From Opitutaceae bacterium (lineage in GTDB: Bacteria > Verrucomicrobiota > Verrucomicrobiia > Opitutales > Opitutaceae), in the NCBI GenBank assembly GCA_024233285.1, contig JACKPU010000005.1, forward strand, positions 1 through 64,000: a stretch of 64,000 nucleotides of DNA, given 5' to 3'. The notes beneath the pieces were generated by a model. It had not been told where the DNA came from. It saw nothing but the letters and a program-made list of their open reading frames with translations, and ran no database searches. This document shows positions 8,632-23,572 of the stretch, piece after piece (the stretch's first letter is position 1; every line of letters starts with the position of its first letter). Made by a program: the position numbers and the translations under genes.

Positions 8632-9353
8632 CACTCGATTTGGTGAGAGCAGCGTGGTTTTGTCATCGTATCGTCGCAATGCAATACTCCCGGACGCGGG
8701 CTGTCCGCGCGGGTCGCTTGGAAAATCACGCTGCGCAGCATGCCGCCCTGCCAGGTTCGGGCGACGACGGGCTCGAACCCTTGCGCCGCGATCAGCTTTT
8801 CCGCCGGTGGGAGTTCGCGCACGGCCAGGCCGGTTGCCCAGCGGAAGAACGTGTAGAGCCCGGCGAGCCAGACGCGCGCGCGCCAGCGGCGAAAGCCCGC
8901 GGCCGGCAGGGCGAAATCGGACCACAGCCACCGGGCGTTTGACTGCAGGGCGGTCCGCAGGCGCGCAATGATGGCGGCGCAGTCATCCGCGGAAAAACAG
9001 TCGAGCAAGAAACACGTGACCACGGCGTCGTAGTGAGCCGGCGCGAGTTCAACTGTCCGAATGTCGCCGGCTTGGAAGCGCACGCGGCGGGCCCCGGCCC
9101 CGATGCGTGCGCGGGCGCGCGCGAGCATGGCCGGACTCAAGTCGATGCAATCAATGCGGGCACGCGGATTGAGTTGCAGCAGGCGTTGCAGAAAGCGCCC
9201 GTCGCCTTCGCCGATGATGAGGATGCGTTCACCGGCGGCCAGTGGGGGCAACAGCGTGAAACGCGCACGCTCCAAATCGCGCCCGAAGGCAACGTATTCC
9301 AGCACGCGATAAACGCGCGCCAGGCGCCGGTAGTTTCCCGAAGACGCTTTCAC
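8631..9353 (-). CDS. Class I SAM-dependent methyltransferase
   Basis: A 240-residue Rossmann-fold methyltransferase. Motif I is ILIIGEGDGRFLQRLL, followed by IDCIDLSPAMLARA (motif II, acidic residue for the SAM ribose) and YDAVVTCFLLDCF (post-motif region). The start is a GTG at 9353 overlapping the stop of the upstream membrane-protein gene as GTGA; the frame remains open much further upstream only as an out-of-frame shadow of that gene. Substrate unknown. Pairing with a UbiA-like protein suggests an isoprenoid, quinone or lipid substrate, but that is inference from context. Confidence 0.82.
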   Translation of the reverse strand: MKASSGNYRRLARVYRVLEYVAFGRDLERARFTLLPPLAAGERILIIGEGDGRFLQRLLQLNPRARIDCIDLSPAMLARARARIGAGARRVRFQAGDIRTVELAPAHYDAVVTCFLLDCFSADDCAAIIARLRTALQSNARWLWSDFALPAAGFRRWRARVWLAGLYTFFRWATGLAVRELPPAEKLIAAQGFEPVVARTWQGGMLRSVIFQATRADSPRPGVLHCDDTMTKPRCSHQIE

Positions 9354-10219
9354 GGCAGCAGGCTCAGCAACCAGAGGGGCAACGGGGTCAAGAGGGCGAC
9401 ATCGGCAAGCACGCGACTCACCTCGCGACCCGTGCGATGATGACCCAGATCGACGAGTCCGAGCAGGAGGGCGCTGGCGGTCAGGGCCGACCAGTCGATG
9501 GACGATTTGAGCAATCCGTAAAGCACGCTGACCATCGCGAGCAGCCACGGCAGCGCGTGAATCAGCCGGGTGCGCGCCGGATGCTGCAAGGCGAGGGAGG
9601 TTTGTCCGTGTTCGCGATCCACTTCGCTTTCCCACACCGAGATCAACGCGCAGTTGGCCAGCCCCAGTCCGGCGAAGAGCGTCAGCGGCGCCAGCAGCGG
9701 GCCGGCCAGACTTTGGTCCTGCGCGAGTATGAAGCACGACGTGCCTGCCGCAAACAGCAGGGCGACGCAGACCTCCTTGGGCACGCGCCACGGGTGATGC
9801 CGGTGGGCGAGTTGGTGCGAAAGCAAATAGAGCAGCACCGGTCCGAGCACGATCAAGCCGGCGTCGAATTCGGAGGGGTGCAACCATCGCCAGGCCGTGG
9901 CCACCGCCGCGGTCAGCACGAGCAACCAGATCACCAAGGCGCTCCAGCGGTGCCGTTGATAAAACGCGTGGCGTTTCGTGCGGATTTTTTCCGCGGGCAC
10001 GATCCAGCCTTCGATCCAGCGGTCCGCCGCATAGGCCAGCCAGACGGCGGAGCCGAGGATGACGTGATGATGCCAGTTGATTGACGCGCCGGCAATCCGG
10101 CCGAAAAACCACTGCCAGCCGACGGCCACGGCCGGGGCGTCGAGGGACAGCACCGTGGGCCATTGCCACCAAGCCGGGGTCGGGCCGGGGCCGGATGGGT
10201 TTGGGGCGGACGATTGCAT
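9350..10219 (-). CDS. UbiA-like polytopic membrane protein
   Basis: A 289-residue protein with about seven to nine hydrophobic helices. An aspartate- and arginine-containing segment after the second helix (AYAADRWIEGW, then RTKRHAFYQRHRW) resembles a degenerate first aspartate-rich motif of UbiA prenyltransferases, in which DxxxD would bind the prenyl diphosphate; here the second Asp is Glu. Catalytic activity is therefore uncertain. It is first in a chain with a methyltransferase, deformylase and cobalamin adenosyltransferase with start-stop overlaps, and divergent from the gene at 10259 with only 39 bp between. Confidence 0.65.
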   Translation of the reverse strand: MQSSAPNPSGPGPTPAWWQWPTVLSLDAPAVAVGWQWFFGRIAGASINWHHHVILGSAVWLAYAADRWIEGWIVPAEKIRTKRHAFYQRHRWSALVIWLLVLTAAVATAWRWLHPSEFDAGLIVLGPVLLYLLSHQLAHRHHPWRVPKEVCVALLFAAGTSCFILAQDQSLAGPLLAPLTLFAGLGLANCALISVWESEVDREHGQTSLALQHPARTRLIHALPWLLAMVSVLYGLLKSSIDWSALTASALLLGLVDLGHHRTGREVSRVLADVALLTPLPLWLLSLLP

Positions 10220-10258
10220 TTGGCGGGAAGCGGGTGAATCCTTGGCGCTTCGTAAGCG

Positions 10259-11442
10259 ATGTCAGCGGTGAAGCCCAACATTTTATGGATCGTGACCACG
10301 CAGTGGCGGGCGCAGGCCTGCGGTTATGCGGGTGACGTCAACGTGCGCACGCCGGCAATCGACGCGCTGGCGGCGCAGAGTGTCAATTACGCGCAGGCGG
10401 TCACGCCGCATCCGTTCGGACCCTTCGCGCGCGCGGCCCTGCTGACGGGCGTGCCCTCGCCGGCGAATGGCGTGCGGGATTACTTCGACCCGTTGCCGAC
10501 CAACGCCCGGACGATCGCGCATGCGCTGAACGAAGCCGGTTATCACACGGCGTTTTTCGGGAAATGGCACCTTGCGCCGAAGGATCGCAGCGAGCCATTG
10601 GTGGGCGAGGCGCATGCACGCGCGCTGGTGCCGCCGGCGCGGCGCGGGGGGTTTGCGTTTTGGGAAGGATTTGAAGGCGGCTTCCAATTGAATACGCCGT
10701 GGTTGCAGGGATCGCGTTTGGCGGAGCCCCAACCGTTTGCCGGCTACCAGAGTCGCGTGGTCGCCGAACGCGCGGCGGACTATCTCTCCGCCCAATCCGC
10801 GCCGTGGTTTGGCGTGATCAGTCTGGAGGCACCGCATCCGCCCTACGGCGCGCCCGCTGATGGCTTCATCCCACTTGCGCCGGCGGCTCTGCAATTGGCG
10901 CGCAATGTGCCGCGCGGTGGCGCCGCGGAGGCGCGCGCCCGGACCGAGCTGGCGGGATATTATGCGCATATCGCGGCGACGGACGCGGCGATCGGTCGTT
11001 TGGTGGCCGCGCTGGCCGCCGATACCGTGATTGTCTTTACGAGCGTGCACGGCGACATGCATGGCGCGCACGGTTTGTTTCGCAAAGGGTGGCCGCACGA
11101 AGAAAGCGTGCGCGTGCCGCTGTTGATCCGCCATCCGCGTTTGGTGCCGCAAACCTCGGCGGCCGCGGTCTCCTTGATCGATCTGCCGGCGATGACCCGG
11201 GCATGGGCCGAAGGCGGGCACTGGACCGGGTCGCCCGCGTTGGCCCGAATTTCGATGCCCAGTGTCGTGGGCCTGCCCGATCAATGCGACCGGGAGTGGC
11301 AGGGAGCGCGCACGCCGGCGTGGAAATGCGTCGTCAATGCCGACGGCTCGCCATGGCTCTGTTATGATCTGACGACGGATCCGCTGGAACAACGCAACCT
11401 CGCGGACAGCGATTTTGCCCGGCGCTGCGCCGCGGCCCTGGT

Positions 11443-11446
<4 letters not shown>
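10259..11446 (+). CDS. Sulfatase-fold protein lacking catalytic residues
   Basis: A 395-residue member of the alkaline phosphatase/sulfatase superfamily, recognisable from PNILWIVTTQWRAQ, the RAALLTG helix, AFFGKWHLAP, and the late block HGDMHGAHGLFRKGWPHEES. The residues that make a sulfatase active are gone: the formylglycine-precursor Cys is Gly54 (FGPFAR instead of CxPSR/CxASR), the N-terminal metal-ligand Asp is Thr13/Thr14 (TTQ instead of TDQ), and the later metal-ligand Asp of SDHG is Val263 (SVHG). There is no signal peptide. It most likely binds a ligand or regulates rather than hydrolyses sulfate esters. It overlaps the convergent histidine kinase gene by 4 bp. Confidence 0.8.
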
Positions 11447-15411
<3,965 letters not shown>

Positions 15412-15477
15412 TTAAGGTATTCACCCTAGCATGCGAGTGACCCCAGTCAGCGCAATGAGTTTTTCCCGGGTCGCGGA

Positions 15478-18282
15478 TCAGGGAGATCCGGCCGGTAATT
15501 CGGGTGGCGGCGCCGCCGGTGGATCTGCCGCCGGTGATGGATTGGGCGCCGGGTTGCCGGGCGGCGCGGGATCGCTTTGGCCGAGGTTGCGCAAAATGTT
15601 GGTCGGACCGATGACGAAGGCCCATTTCGGTTTGGCGAGTTCGCCGGTGAGTTTCACTTCCAGCACGTTGGACAACGGGGTGAGGACGGCGCCGACGACG
15701 GTCTTCAGGATGAACTTGCTTTCCTGAAACGGGTAGATCCGCGCGTTAAAATCCAACTCGCCGCGGTCCAGACTGTAGGCGCCACGGGCGGTAACGGCGG
15801 CATTGGAACCCGTGACGCTGACTTCGGGAAACACCACCTTGTTTTTTTCCACGGTGAAATTGGTGCTCAGGTGATTGAATCGCAACGAAGTGAAGTTGAG
15901 CAACTCGGAGAGCAGACCGAGCAGGCGAATCTCACCCAGACCCCGCCCGCTCAACTCGGCATTGCCGGAACCCTCGAAACTCATGGGGTCATCGAGTTGG
16001 CCCTCGGCGGAAACATCCAGGTCGATCACGACGTTGGCGTTCTTCTGCACATAGACGCCGGGTTCGGCGGCGGCCGTGCCGCGGCGTTGGGCAAAATAGG
16101 TGGTCAGGATATTCGAGGCCTGTTGGAGGTTGCCCTGCTTCAGGCCCAGATCAAAGCCGAGGAGGCGTGCGTCCTCCGGCCCCTCGATGCGCATGCGTCC
16201 GGCCGTCACCCCGCTGGCGAATCCTGCGCTCAACGGCTCGATGAGGATGTCGTCATCGTTCACCGTGGCGGTGAAATTCAAACCCGTCAGTGGAAACCGA
16301 TGGAAGGTGAAGTCGCCCTGGGTCTGGCCGTGCACTTCGATGTGTTTGGCGGGTCCGTAATCCGACGGGGTGCCGATGTAGCCGGTCGCGGACATTTCAA
16401 CCGGGGAGGTGAAGACAAACGGTTCCACGATTGCGGCCACTTCCGGGCCGACGAGATTGGCTGCGGTGGCCGGATCCAGCGTGGATTTGAAATCGAAATC
16501 CATGCGCTGCAATTCACGCGTCGCCGGATCGTGCCGGCGAACGAACCAGCCTTCCGCCTTTCCTTCGCCGCGGCGCGCGAGCACTTGCATGGCGTCGTAA
16601 TAATTCGGCCGCAGGTAGATCAACGTGGTCACATGATCGAGCGGCGTGCCGTTGATCACGGGATTCGCGCCGTCGGCGAACACGAAGACGCTGGTCCGGG
16701 CGCCGTCACGCCAGCGGCCCTGGACATCGACCGAGGCGTCCGGGGCGGCGGCGCTGAAGTCGAATCGATTCCAGAAGTTGTCCCACCAGTCGCGGAACCA
16801 GCCGCTGATGTCCGGCGGGTGCAGCCGGCCGGTGAGCAAGAAGCGAAAATCATGCGTGGCGAAATCGTGTTCGTAGCTGCCGGTGGCGAAGTTGGTGCCG
16901 ATGGCGGCGCTGGCGTTGGTGGCGACAAACCGGCCGTCGGCCACGCGCACGTGCCCGCCGATGCGATCAAAGGTCACGCGATACGCGTAAACCTCGCGCG
17001 CGGCCACCTCGCCCTCGATCACGGGTGAAGTCCAGCCCGGACCGGTGCTCAGGTGCAGGTCGAATTCCGGGGCGCGGCCGAAGTCAAGAAACTGCCGCAC
17101 GTCCCGCCCGACCCGGCGGCTGATCACACTCAGCAACGCCGGATCGAAGCGACCCGCGGCCTGCACGTTCGCGCGGGCGGCGACCGGATTCACCTGGCCC
17201 TGCACGTGGACGGTTTCCGCGGCGATGCGGGCGAGGGCGTTCACTTCCAAATCGGGCCAGCGGTCGAAGTTGAGATCGGCGGAGACCGCGTTTGCCGTCA
17301 CGCCCGCCGCCGTCAAACGGCCGATGGTCACGTCGGCCCGGCGCGGTTTGATCTCGAGTTTCTCGTTGTTGATGCGCGTGCGAAGGATGGTGCGCACCTG
17401 CTCGGCGTGAATCCCGCCGGGCAGGTCGAGTTGATGGAGGGTGGCGGTGATGCGGGCGAAGAACGGCTCCTGATGCCAGAGCGGCAGGCGGGTGTCGGCG
17501 CGAAACGGGCCGAGCGTGAAGGGTTTCGCGCCGGCGCGCTCATAGTGGCTGCCGCTGAGCGACACGTTGGCGATGGCGCCGAGTTTGGGCGAAGGGCGCA
17601 GAAGCAATTGCACGCGGCCATCGCGCAAGCCGGTCAAGTGCTGGCTGGCCGTGGTGAGTTTGCGGCAAATTCTGGCGTAGTGGGTGGTGAGAAACCGGGC
17701 GAGCGGGTTCTCGTCCCCCACGGCCCCGGGCAGGCTGCTCAAATCGATCGCGCCGCGCGCACTCAGGTTCACGCCCGCCACCTGGGCGGTGAACTGCGGC
17801 ACCGCGATGCCGGTCTCGAGCGGAATGAGAATCAGATCCCCGTGGCTGAGCAGGGTCTCGCTTGCGCCGCTTTCCGCCAGCATCGCCGGGATGTGCAGGT
17901 TGATGCCGCTGGCGCGGAGCCGGCTGGGTTCAAACCGGCCGCCCAGCAACGCCCACGGATCGAGCTGCACGTAAACCGCGCGCACGTCCGCCACGGGTTC
18001 GCCGAACGAGGGCACGACGAGCTGCAGATTTTCCACCAGCACCTGACCGGTGGGATCAAACGTCGTGCGACCGAAATTTACCTTCAAACCCGAGGCCTCC
18101 AGCCGCTGCTCCAACGAACGCAGCAGAAAACCGGGCACCGGCATCTCCCGCGCAAACGCGATGTAGAGTTGGAACACCAACAGCATCGAGAGCCCGAGCC
18201 AGAGCGTCCAGCAGACCAGCGAGATGGCGCAATGCGCGCAGAACTTTCCGCCGCGCCGGCAGATTTGCCACCATCGGTTCAT
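15478..18282 (-). CDS. AsmA/TamB-like envelope protein
   Basis: A 934-residue protein with one N-terminal transmembrane helix (about 20-45) and a very long periplasmic region of repeated beta-strand character. The C-terminal part, with GEIRLLGLLSELLNF, ARGAYSLDRGELDFNARIYP and LEVKLTGELAKPKW, matches the AsmA-like C-terminal domain family. Such proteins bridge the periplasm and are implicated in lipid transport and outer-membrane homeostasis. The tail is a low-complexity Pro/Ala-rich stretch of about 35 residues. It is 50 bp downstream of the DUF4340 gene and likely part of the same transcript as the Gld genes. Confidence 0.78.
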   Translation of the reverse strand: MNRWWQICRRGGKFCAHCAISLVCWTLWLGLSMLLVFQLYIAFAREMPVPGFLLRSLEQRLEASGLKVNFGRTTFDPTGQVLVENLQLVVPSFGEPVADVRAVYVQLDPWALLGGRFEPSRLRASGINLHIPAMLAESGASETLLSHGDLILIPLETGIAVPQFTAQVAGVNLSARGAIDLSSLPGAVGDENPLARFLTTHYARICRKLTTASQHLTGLRDGRVQLLLRPSPKLGAIANVSLSGSHYERAGAKPFTLGPFRADTRLPLWHQEPFFARITATLHQLDLPGGIHAEQVRTILRTRINNEKLEIKPRRADVTIGRLTAAGVTANAVSADLNFDRWPDLEVNALARIAAETVHVQGQVNPVAARANVQAAGRFDPALLSVISRRVGRDVRQFLDFGRAPEFDLHLSTGPGWTSPVIEGEVAAREVYAYRVTFDRIGGHVRVADGRFVATNASAAIGTNFATGSYEHDFATHDFRFLLTGRLHPPDISGWFRDWWDNFWNRFDFSAAAPDASVDVQGRWRDGARTSVFVFADGANPVINGTPLDHVTTLIYLRPNYYDAMQVLARRGEGKAEGWFVRRHDPATRELQRMDFDFKSTLDPATAANLVGPEVAAIVEPFVFTSPVEMSATGYIGTPSDYGPAKHIEVHGQTQGDFTFHRFPLTGLNFTATVNDDDILIEPLSAGFASGVTAGRMRIEGPEDARLLGFDLGLKQGNLQQASNILTTYFAQRRGTAAAEPGVYVQKNANVVIDLDVSAEGQLDDPMSFEGSGNAELSGRGLGEIRLLGLLSELLNFTSLRFNHLSTNFTVEKNKVVFPEVSVTGSNAAVTARGAYSLDRGELDFNARIYPFQESKFILKTVVGAVLTPLSNVLEVKLTGELAKPKWAFVIGPTNILRNLGQSDPAPPGNPAPNPSPAADPPAAPPPELPAGSP

Positions 18283-18332
18283 GCGATTCGCCCGGTGGGC
18301 GCGAGCACGCCTGTCTGGGGAGGGGCCATGGT

Positions 18333-20273
18333 TCAGGATTGGTCGTCAATCGGATCCGGGGCCGGCGCGGCTTCCGCTTCATCCGGTGGTCCGGGATCCT
18401 TGTCGCCGTAGGTGAGCTGCCACAGGGCATCGAGGAACGTTTGGGGCACGGTGAAGACGGCGCCGAGCTCCTGGGATCCGGCGAGTTGCTGATCGCCGCC
18501 GACGCGGTCGGTCAGCCACAGGCGCAATTGTTCGGTCTGTTCGCCGTTGCCGGATGGCAGCAGCACGGTGGCGTCGACCCGCCAGCGCCAGTGGCGGTCC
18601 ATGCCGCCGGCCAGCACCGTGTCGGTGAAACCATCCTGCACAAACCGCTCCGCCTCGATCCGGCGCAGCCCGGCGAGCAGGGTCTTTACGGCCGCCGACG
18701 GTTGGTCGAGGGACTCGTTCCAGATGACTTGGTCATTCTGCAGATCGGTGATGCGCAACGCGCTGATCGTGGCGGTTTCGGGCAGCTCGCGCAGCACGCG
18801 TTGACGATAACGGAGGGCATCCGGCGTGGTTTGTTCGATGATGGACGCATCCACGAGGTAGACGAAACGGGCGTTTTCCAACCGGGCGTAAGCGTTGCCG
18901 TCGCGCGTGGTCGGCAGGCCGATCTGCAATTTGGTGGTCGTGGCGTTGGCGCCGGCGCCGAAGTTGAGGGTGATTTCGCGCTCGGGGCGGTTGAAGCCCC
19001 ATGCTTCCAGATCGGCGTCACTCGGAGCGTCGCTGACGAAGCGCAGCGCGGTCAGGCGGCGCAGTTGTTCGATCAGCGCCTGGACGGCCCGGGGTTCGGC
19101 GGGATTGGTTTGCGGCCCTTGATCGCCGCTGCGCCGCACGGTCTGCCAGCCGGCGCCCTGCGTGCCGGTTTCGAATTGTTGCAAGGTCAGGTCGGGTTGA
19201 TTGGGAGCCGCCAGCGTAATGGACGAGACGGTGCCGGATTCGAAATCGAGAATGCGGGCCTCGCGCAGCACTTCCTGGGCGTTGCGCAACGCATCAACCA
19301 GGGCGGCGGGCAGGCTGACGGTGAAGGCGGTGGCCTTGCCCTCGAGCATGGCGTTGAACTCGATGTCGGGTTTTTGCGCGGGTGTCCCGTCGCCGGTGTC
19401 GGTCGCGGAGTCGGCGATCGCCGTGGTGCCGATTTCGGAAATCAGCATCAGGGTTTCGCGCCGATTGTTGCCCTCGAGCGTGATGCGCAGGCCGTTGTTG
19501 CCGGAGGTGTTTTCCGGCGCGGCGCCGGCCGGGGTGAACGAACGCACGCGCAGCGCGTTGAGCGCGTTGATGGTCAGTTCCACGGCGGCTTTGTTGGCGC
19601 GCGCGATGATGGGCGCCTCGAAGACCCACCGGTTGCCCTCGCGGCGAATGCGCACGCGCAGGTTGGCGGGGTTTTGCAGATTGAGGGAGCGCGCCTCGAA
19701 GACCGGGATCGAGAACACGCTGTCCGCGCGCAATTCGCTGAGCGGCAGATTGAGGGAGCGCGCCAGGCTCAGGCCGACAACGTGCACCCGTTCGCCGTCG
19801 GGGGAGAGGATGTAGAGCCGGTTGCCGACCTTGGTCTCGTCGCCGATTTGCAGGGTGATGGGCTCGCCCTCCGCGCGATCCGCTCCGGTGGTGAACGTGA
19901 GCGTCAGCCGCGGCTGGTCCAATCCGTAGTCGGCGAGCGACTGGTTGTTCTTTGCGAGATCGGCTACGCTGAAACTGGTTTCATGCTCGAGAAACTGGAG
20001 TTCGTTGATGATGCGGCTGACCGCGTGCGGATTGGCCGGCCACTCGAGGGGCTCGGTCAGGGACCAGTTGTCGCCGGAGCGCGTCAGCGCGATGGGGGTT
20101 AATTCCGGGCCGGTGATGCGCAGGCTGCGGATGTCGGCGGTCTCGGCGCCGAGCACGCGCCGGCGCGCCTCGAGCGAGGCCTGCTCGGTGCGCCAGCCGC
20201 GCTCGAACTTGAAGATGAAGAAGAAGAGCGCGACGTTGAGGAAGAGTAGGACGAGAGTGACTTTGGTGCGCAT
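18333..20273 (-). CDS. DUF4340-domain protein
   Basis: A 646-residue protein with an N-terminal membrane anchor (MRTKVTLVLLFLNVALFFF) followed by periplasmic repeats of the DUF4340 type, for example WSLTEPLEWPANPHAVSRII and YGLDQPRLTLTF. DUF4340 proteins are regularly encoded next to GldG/GldF/GldA-type ABC transporters, as here: the GldG gene ends 11 bp upstream. The protein is assumed to work with that transporter at the membrane surface. No enzymatic motif is seen. Confidence 0.85.
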   Translation of the reverse strand: MRTKVTLVLLFLNVALFFFIFKFERGWRTEQASLEARRRVLGAETADIRSLRITGPELTPIALTRSGDNWSLTEPLEWPANPHAVSRIINELQFLEHETSFSVADLAKNNQSLADYGLDQPRLTLTFTTGADRAEGEPITLQIGDETKVGNRLYILSPDGERVHVVGLSLARSLNLPLSELRADSVFSIPVFEARSLNLQNPANLRVRIRREGNRWVFEAPIIARANKAAVELTINALNALRVRSFTPAGAAPENTSGNNGLRITLEGNNRRETLMLISEIGTTAIADSATDTGDGTPAQKPDIEFNAMLEGKATAFTVSLPAALVDALRNAQEVLREARILDFESGTVSSITLAAPNQPDLTLQQFETGTQGAGWQTVRRSGDQGPQTNPAEPRAVQALIEQLRRLTALRFVSDAPSDADLEAWGFNRPEREITLNFGAGANATTTKLQIGLPTTRDGNAYARLENARFVYLVDASIIEQTTPDALRYRQRVLRELPETATISALRITDLQNDQVIWNESLDQPSAAVKTLLAGLRRIEAERFVQDGFTDTVLAGGMDRHWRWRVDATVLLPSGNGEQTEQLRLWLTDRVGGDQQLAGSQELGAVFTVPQTFLDALWQLTYGDKDPGPPDEAEAAPAPDPIDDQS

Positions 20274-20284
20274 GGTGACGGGGG

Positions 20285-21778
20285 CTAGTTGCGGCGGGAC
20301 CAGTAAACGAACAGGCCGAGCAGGGCGGCGGCGATCGGCAGGGCGAGGATGAGACTGTAACGCAGCTTGATGAGTTCCGCCTGACTGAGGGAGAGTTGAA
20401 AGCGCTCGATCGGCCGGGTGGGAATGTTGAGCTGGGTTTCGCGATCGATGGTCCAGTTGACCGCGTTGAGGAAGAGGTTCTGGTTGCCCGGGCTGGCGAT
20501 GCGATGATTGGTCACGAGGTCATCGGTGCCGATGACGACGAGCCGGCCGCTGCGCACGCTGAAGGGGAGATTGTTGCGCACCTGCACGCGTTCGGAGACC
20601 GTCACGACCCCCAGCCGGTTGGCCGGTGGCAGCCCCGGCAGGCCTTTCAAATCCACCCCGCGATTGTATTCGGGCAGGCGGCGCTGCCGATAGCTGGCTT
20701 CGCCCCAGGCGGTGGTCGAGGTGGCGGCGAGCACGGTGACCTCGAGACCGCTGCCGGCGGCGCGGCCGGGATCGGGCCGCACGCTGCGGCAGAGCCCGAG
20801 GCGCAGCGGGATTTTGTAATCAAGCAGGGTTTGCGTGATCGGGTGCGGTTGGAAATTGCGGATGATCAGGTCGCCGTTGTCGGCGAAGCTGCCGGGATCG
20901 GTGTCGTAGATCACGACGTCGTCGGCGAGCACGCCCCAATCGTAGAGCAGGTCGTCCAGCCCGTGCGGCACGCCGGCGGCGAGGAGGAGAATCAGGCGGC
21001 CCTGGCGCTTGTTGAGGTAGTCGCGCAGCTGCTCCTGTTCAAACGCATCGTAGCGGCCCTGCGGCGCGGCGGCGATGACCAGGTCGGCGTCCTCCGGCAC
21101 GGTGCGGGCGGTGCTGAGCTGCAGGTATTCGACGGCGAAGTTGCGCAGCCGCAGCTCGTCGTTGAGCGCGGAAAGCCCGCGCGCGGGATCGACATCGTCC
21201 GGCCGCAGTTCGCCGTGGCCGGTGAGGAAGTAGATTTTTTTTCGCGTGGGGTTGGACACGCTGAGAATGGCCGCGGTGATCGCCTGTTCGCCGCGGAAGT
21301 CGGTTTTCTCGCGTTCCCTCACGCCGTAGAGTTCGCCCAGCGAGACCTGCTGGCGCTGTTCGCCGCAGATCAGGAGCACGATGTTGGGCTGGTCGATGCC
21401 GAGTTGATCGGCTTCGCGGCGCTGCTGATACACGTCGATGAACTCGACGTTGATGCGGCCGTTGGGGTTGCCCTCGGTGGCGTAGCTGTATTCGCGCAAG
21501 AGTCCGCGCAAATCGCGGTAGGCCTGGGCCACGTCGGCGTTGTCGTCGTTTTCGGTCAGCGTGACCACGATGCGGACCGGCCGCTGGAGATTCTGCAGAT
21601 ACGACTTGGTTTCCGGCGAAAGGGAATAACGCCGGTGGGCGGTCAGGTCGAAGCGCCACGCGTGGTTGCGCGCAAGGTAGTTGAGCCCGCTGAACAGCGA
21701 GAGAAACAGCACGGCCTGGAGCACGAGGTTGATCGTGCGAATCAGCCGGGCGGTGCGAAAACTGTCGGGCGAGAGCAT
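20285..21778 (-). CDS. GldG-like ABC transporter auxiliary membrane protein
   Basis: A 497-residue protein with one N-terminal helix (about 17-35), a large extracytoplasmic domain and a final C-terminal helix (about 470-492). It contains the GldG/IFT52-type region: FDLTAHRRYSLSPETKSYL, VEFIDVY, IYFLTGHGE and LVIAAAPQG. GldG-like proteins act with the GldF permease and GldA ATPase; in Bacteroidetes the set is needed for gliding, but it is widespread in non-gliding bacteria. The adjacent GldF gene stops 2 bp before this start, so they are coupled. Confidence 0.86.
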   Translation of the reverse strand: MLSPDSFRTARLIRTINLVLQAVLFLSLFSGLNYLARNHAWRFDLTAHRRYSLSPETKSYLQNLQRPVRIVVTLTENDDNADVAQAYRDLRGLLREYSYATEGNPNGRINVEFIDVYQQRREADQLGIDQPNIVLLICGEQRQQVSLGELYGVREREKTDFRGEQAITAAILSVSNPTRKKIYFLTGHGELRPDDVDPARGLSALNDELRLRNFAVEYLQLSTARTVPEDADLVIAAAPQGRYDAFEQEQLRDYLNKRQGRLILLLAAGVPHGLDDLLYDWGVLADDVVIYDTDPGSFADNGDLIIRNFQPHPITQTLLDYKIPLRLGLCRSVRPDPGRAAGSGLEVTVLAATSTTAWGEASYRQRRLPEYNRGVDLKGLPGLPPANRLGVVTVSERVQVRNNLPFSVRSGRLVVIGTDDLVTNHRIASPGNQNLFLNAVNWTIDRETQLNIPTRPIERFQLSLSQAELIKLRYSLILALPIAAALLGLFVYWSRRN

Positions 21779-21780
21779 GA

Positions 21781-22542
21781 TCAGTTGTGCAACAGTTTGG
21801 CCTCGACGCTGAGAATGCTGAAGATCAGCGCGAGCACGGTGCCGCTCAGGTAAAAGAGGAGCTGGCGTGTATCAATCACCCCGCGGGTGAAATCCTCCCG
21901 GTGCTGGATGATCTGCGCGTAGTTGACGATTTCGCGGGCGGGATGAAGCACCTCGCGATCGAGCCACGAGGCGTTGTGCAAAAAGCCGAGGCCGAAGATC
22001 AGCACGAACAGCATGGTGAAGCCGAGGATGCCGGCGACGGCCTGGTTGCGCGAAAGCGAACTGGCGAAAACCCCGATCGCGATGAAAAGCAGACCCGAAA
22101 CCCCGACGAAAAGATAACCGCCGATCAACGGGCCGGGATCGAGAAACCGCATGTCGCCCGCGAACCGGTGCAGGATGTAGAAGAATCCGCCGGTCGAGGC
22201 CCACAGGACGACATACATCAGATAGGCGGCGAAGTATTTGCCGAGCACGACCTCGGCGGTGGTGACCGGCGTGGTGAGCAGGGTCTCGATCGTGCCGAGG
22301 CGGCGTTCTTCCGCGAGACACTTCATCGTCAACAGCGGCACCATGAACAGCACGGGAAACCAGAACACCTGGAAGAACACCTGCGCCGGGGACACCTCCT
22401 GCGCCTCGCGGCTGTAGTCCTGCAGGATGCCCGTGAAAAAGAAGCCCATGACCGCGAGGAAGAGCGTGGCGGCGATGTAGGTGCTCGGGTTGACGAGCAA
22501 CATGCGGACTTCGTGACTGAGGATGGTGAAAAAGTGGCGCAT
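21781..22542 (-). CDS. GldF-like ABC-2 type permease
   Basis: A 253-residue integral membrane protein with six predicted helices and the ABC-2 permease signature (LLTMKCLAEERRLGTIETL, then TPVTTAEVVLGKYFAAYL). It would form the membrane channel for the ATPase encoded immediately upstream, and GldG and DUF4340 proteins downstream. Spacing to the ATPase gene is 3 bp. The substrate of this exporter family is not known. Confidence 0.88.
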   Translation of the reverse strand: MRHFFTILSHEVRMLLVNPSTYIAATLFLAVMGFFFTGILQDYSREAQEVSPAQVFFQVFWFPVLFMVPLLTMKCLAEERRLGTIETLLTTPVTTAEVVLGKYFAAYLMYVVLWASTGGFFYILHRFAGDMRFLDPGPLIGGYLFVGVSGLLFIAIGVFASSLSRNQAVAGILGFTMLFVLIFGLGFLHNASWLDREVLHPAREIVNYAQIIQHREDFTRGVIDTRQLLFYLSGTVLALIFSILSVEAKLLHN

Positions 22543-22545
22543 GGC

Positions 22546-23535
<990 letters not shown>

Positions 23536-23572
23536 GGGTGGTTGGGATATGCTGGACGGGGCGGGCTTAAGC

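Noticed and set aside
9354..10172. N-terminal extension of the methyltransferase frame
   Set aside because: It runs out of frame through the UbiA-like gene, whose membrane helices are clear; the GTGA overlap gives a natural start at 9353.
20396..21853. 485-codon plus-strand frame over GldG
   Set aside because: Antisense shadow of the GldG-like gene, whose frame has membrane helices and family motifs.
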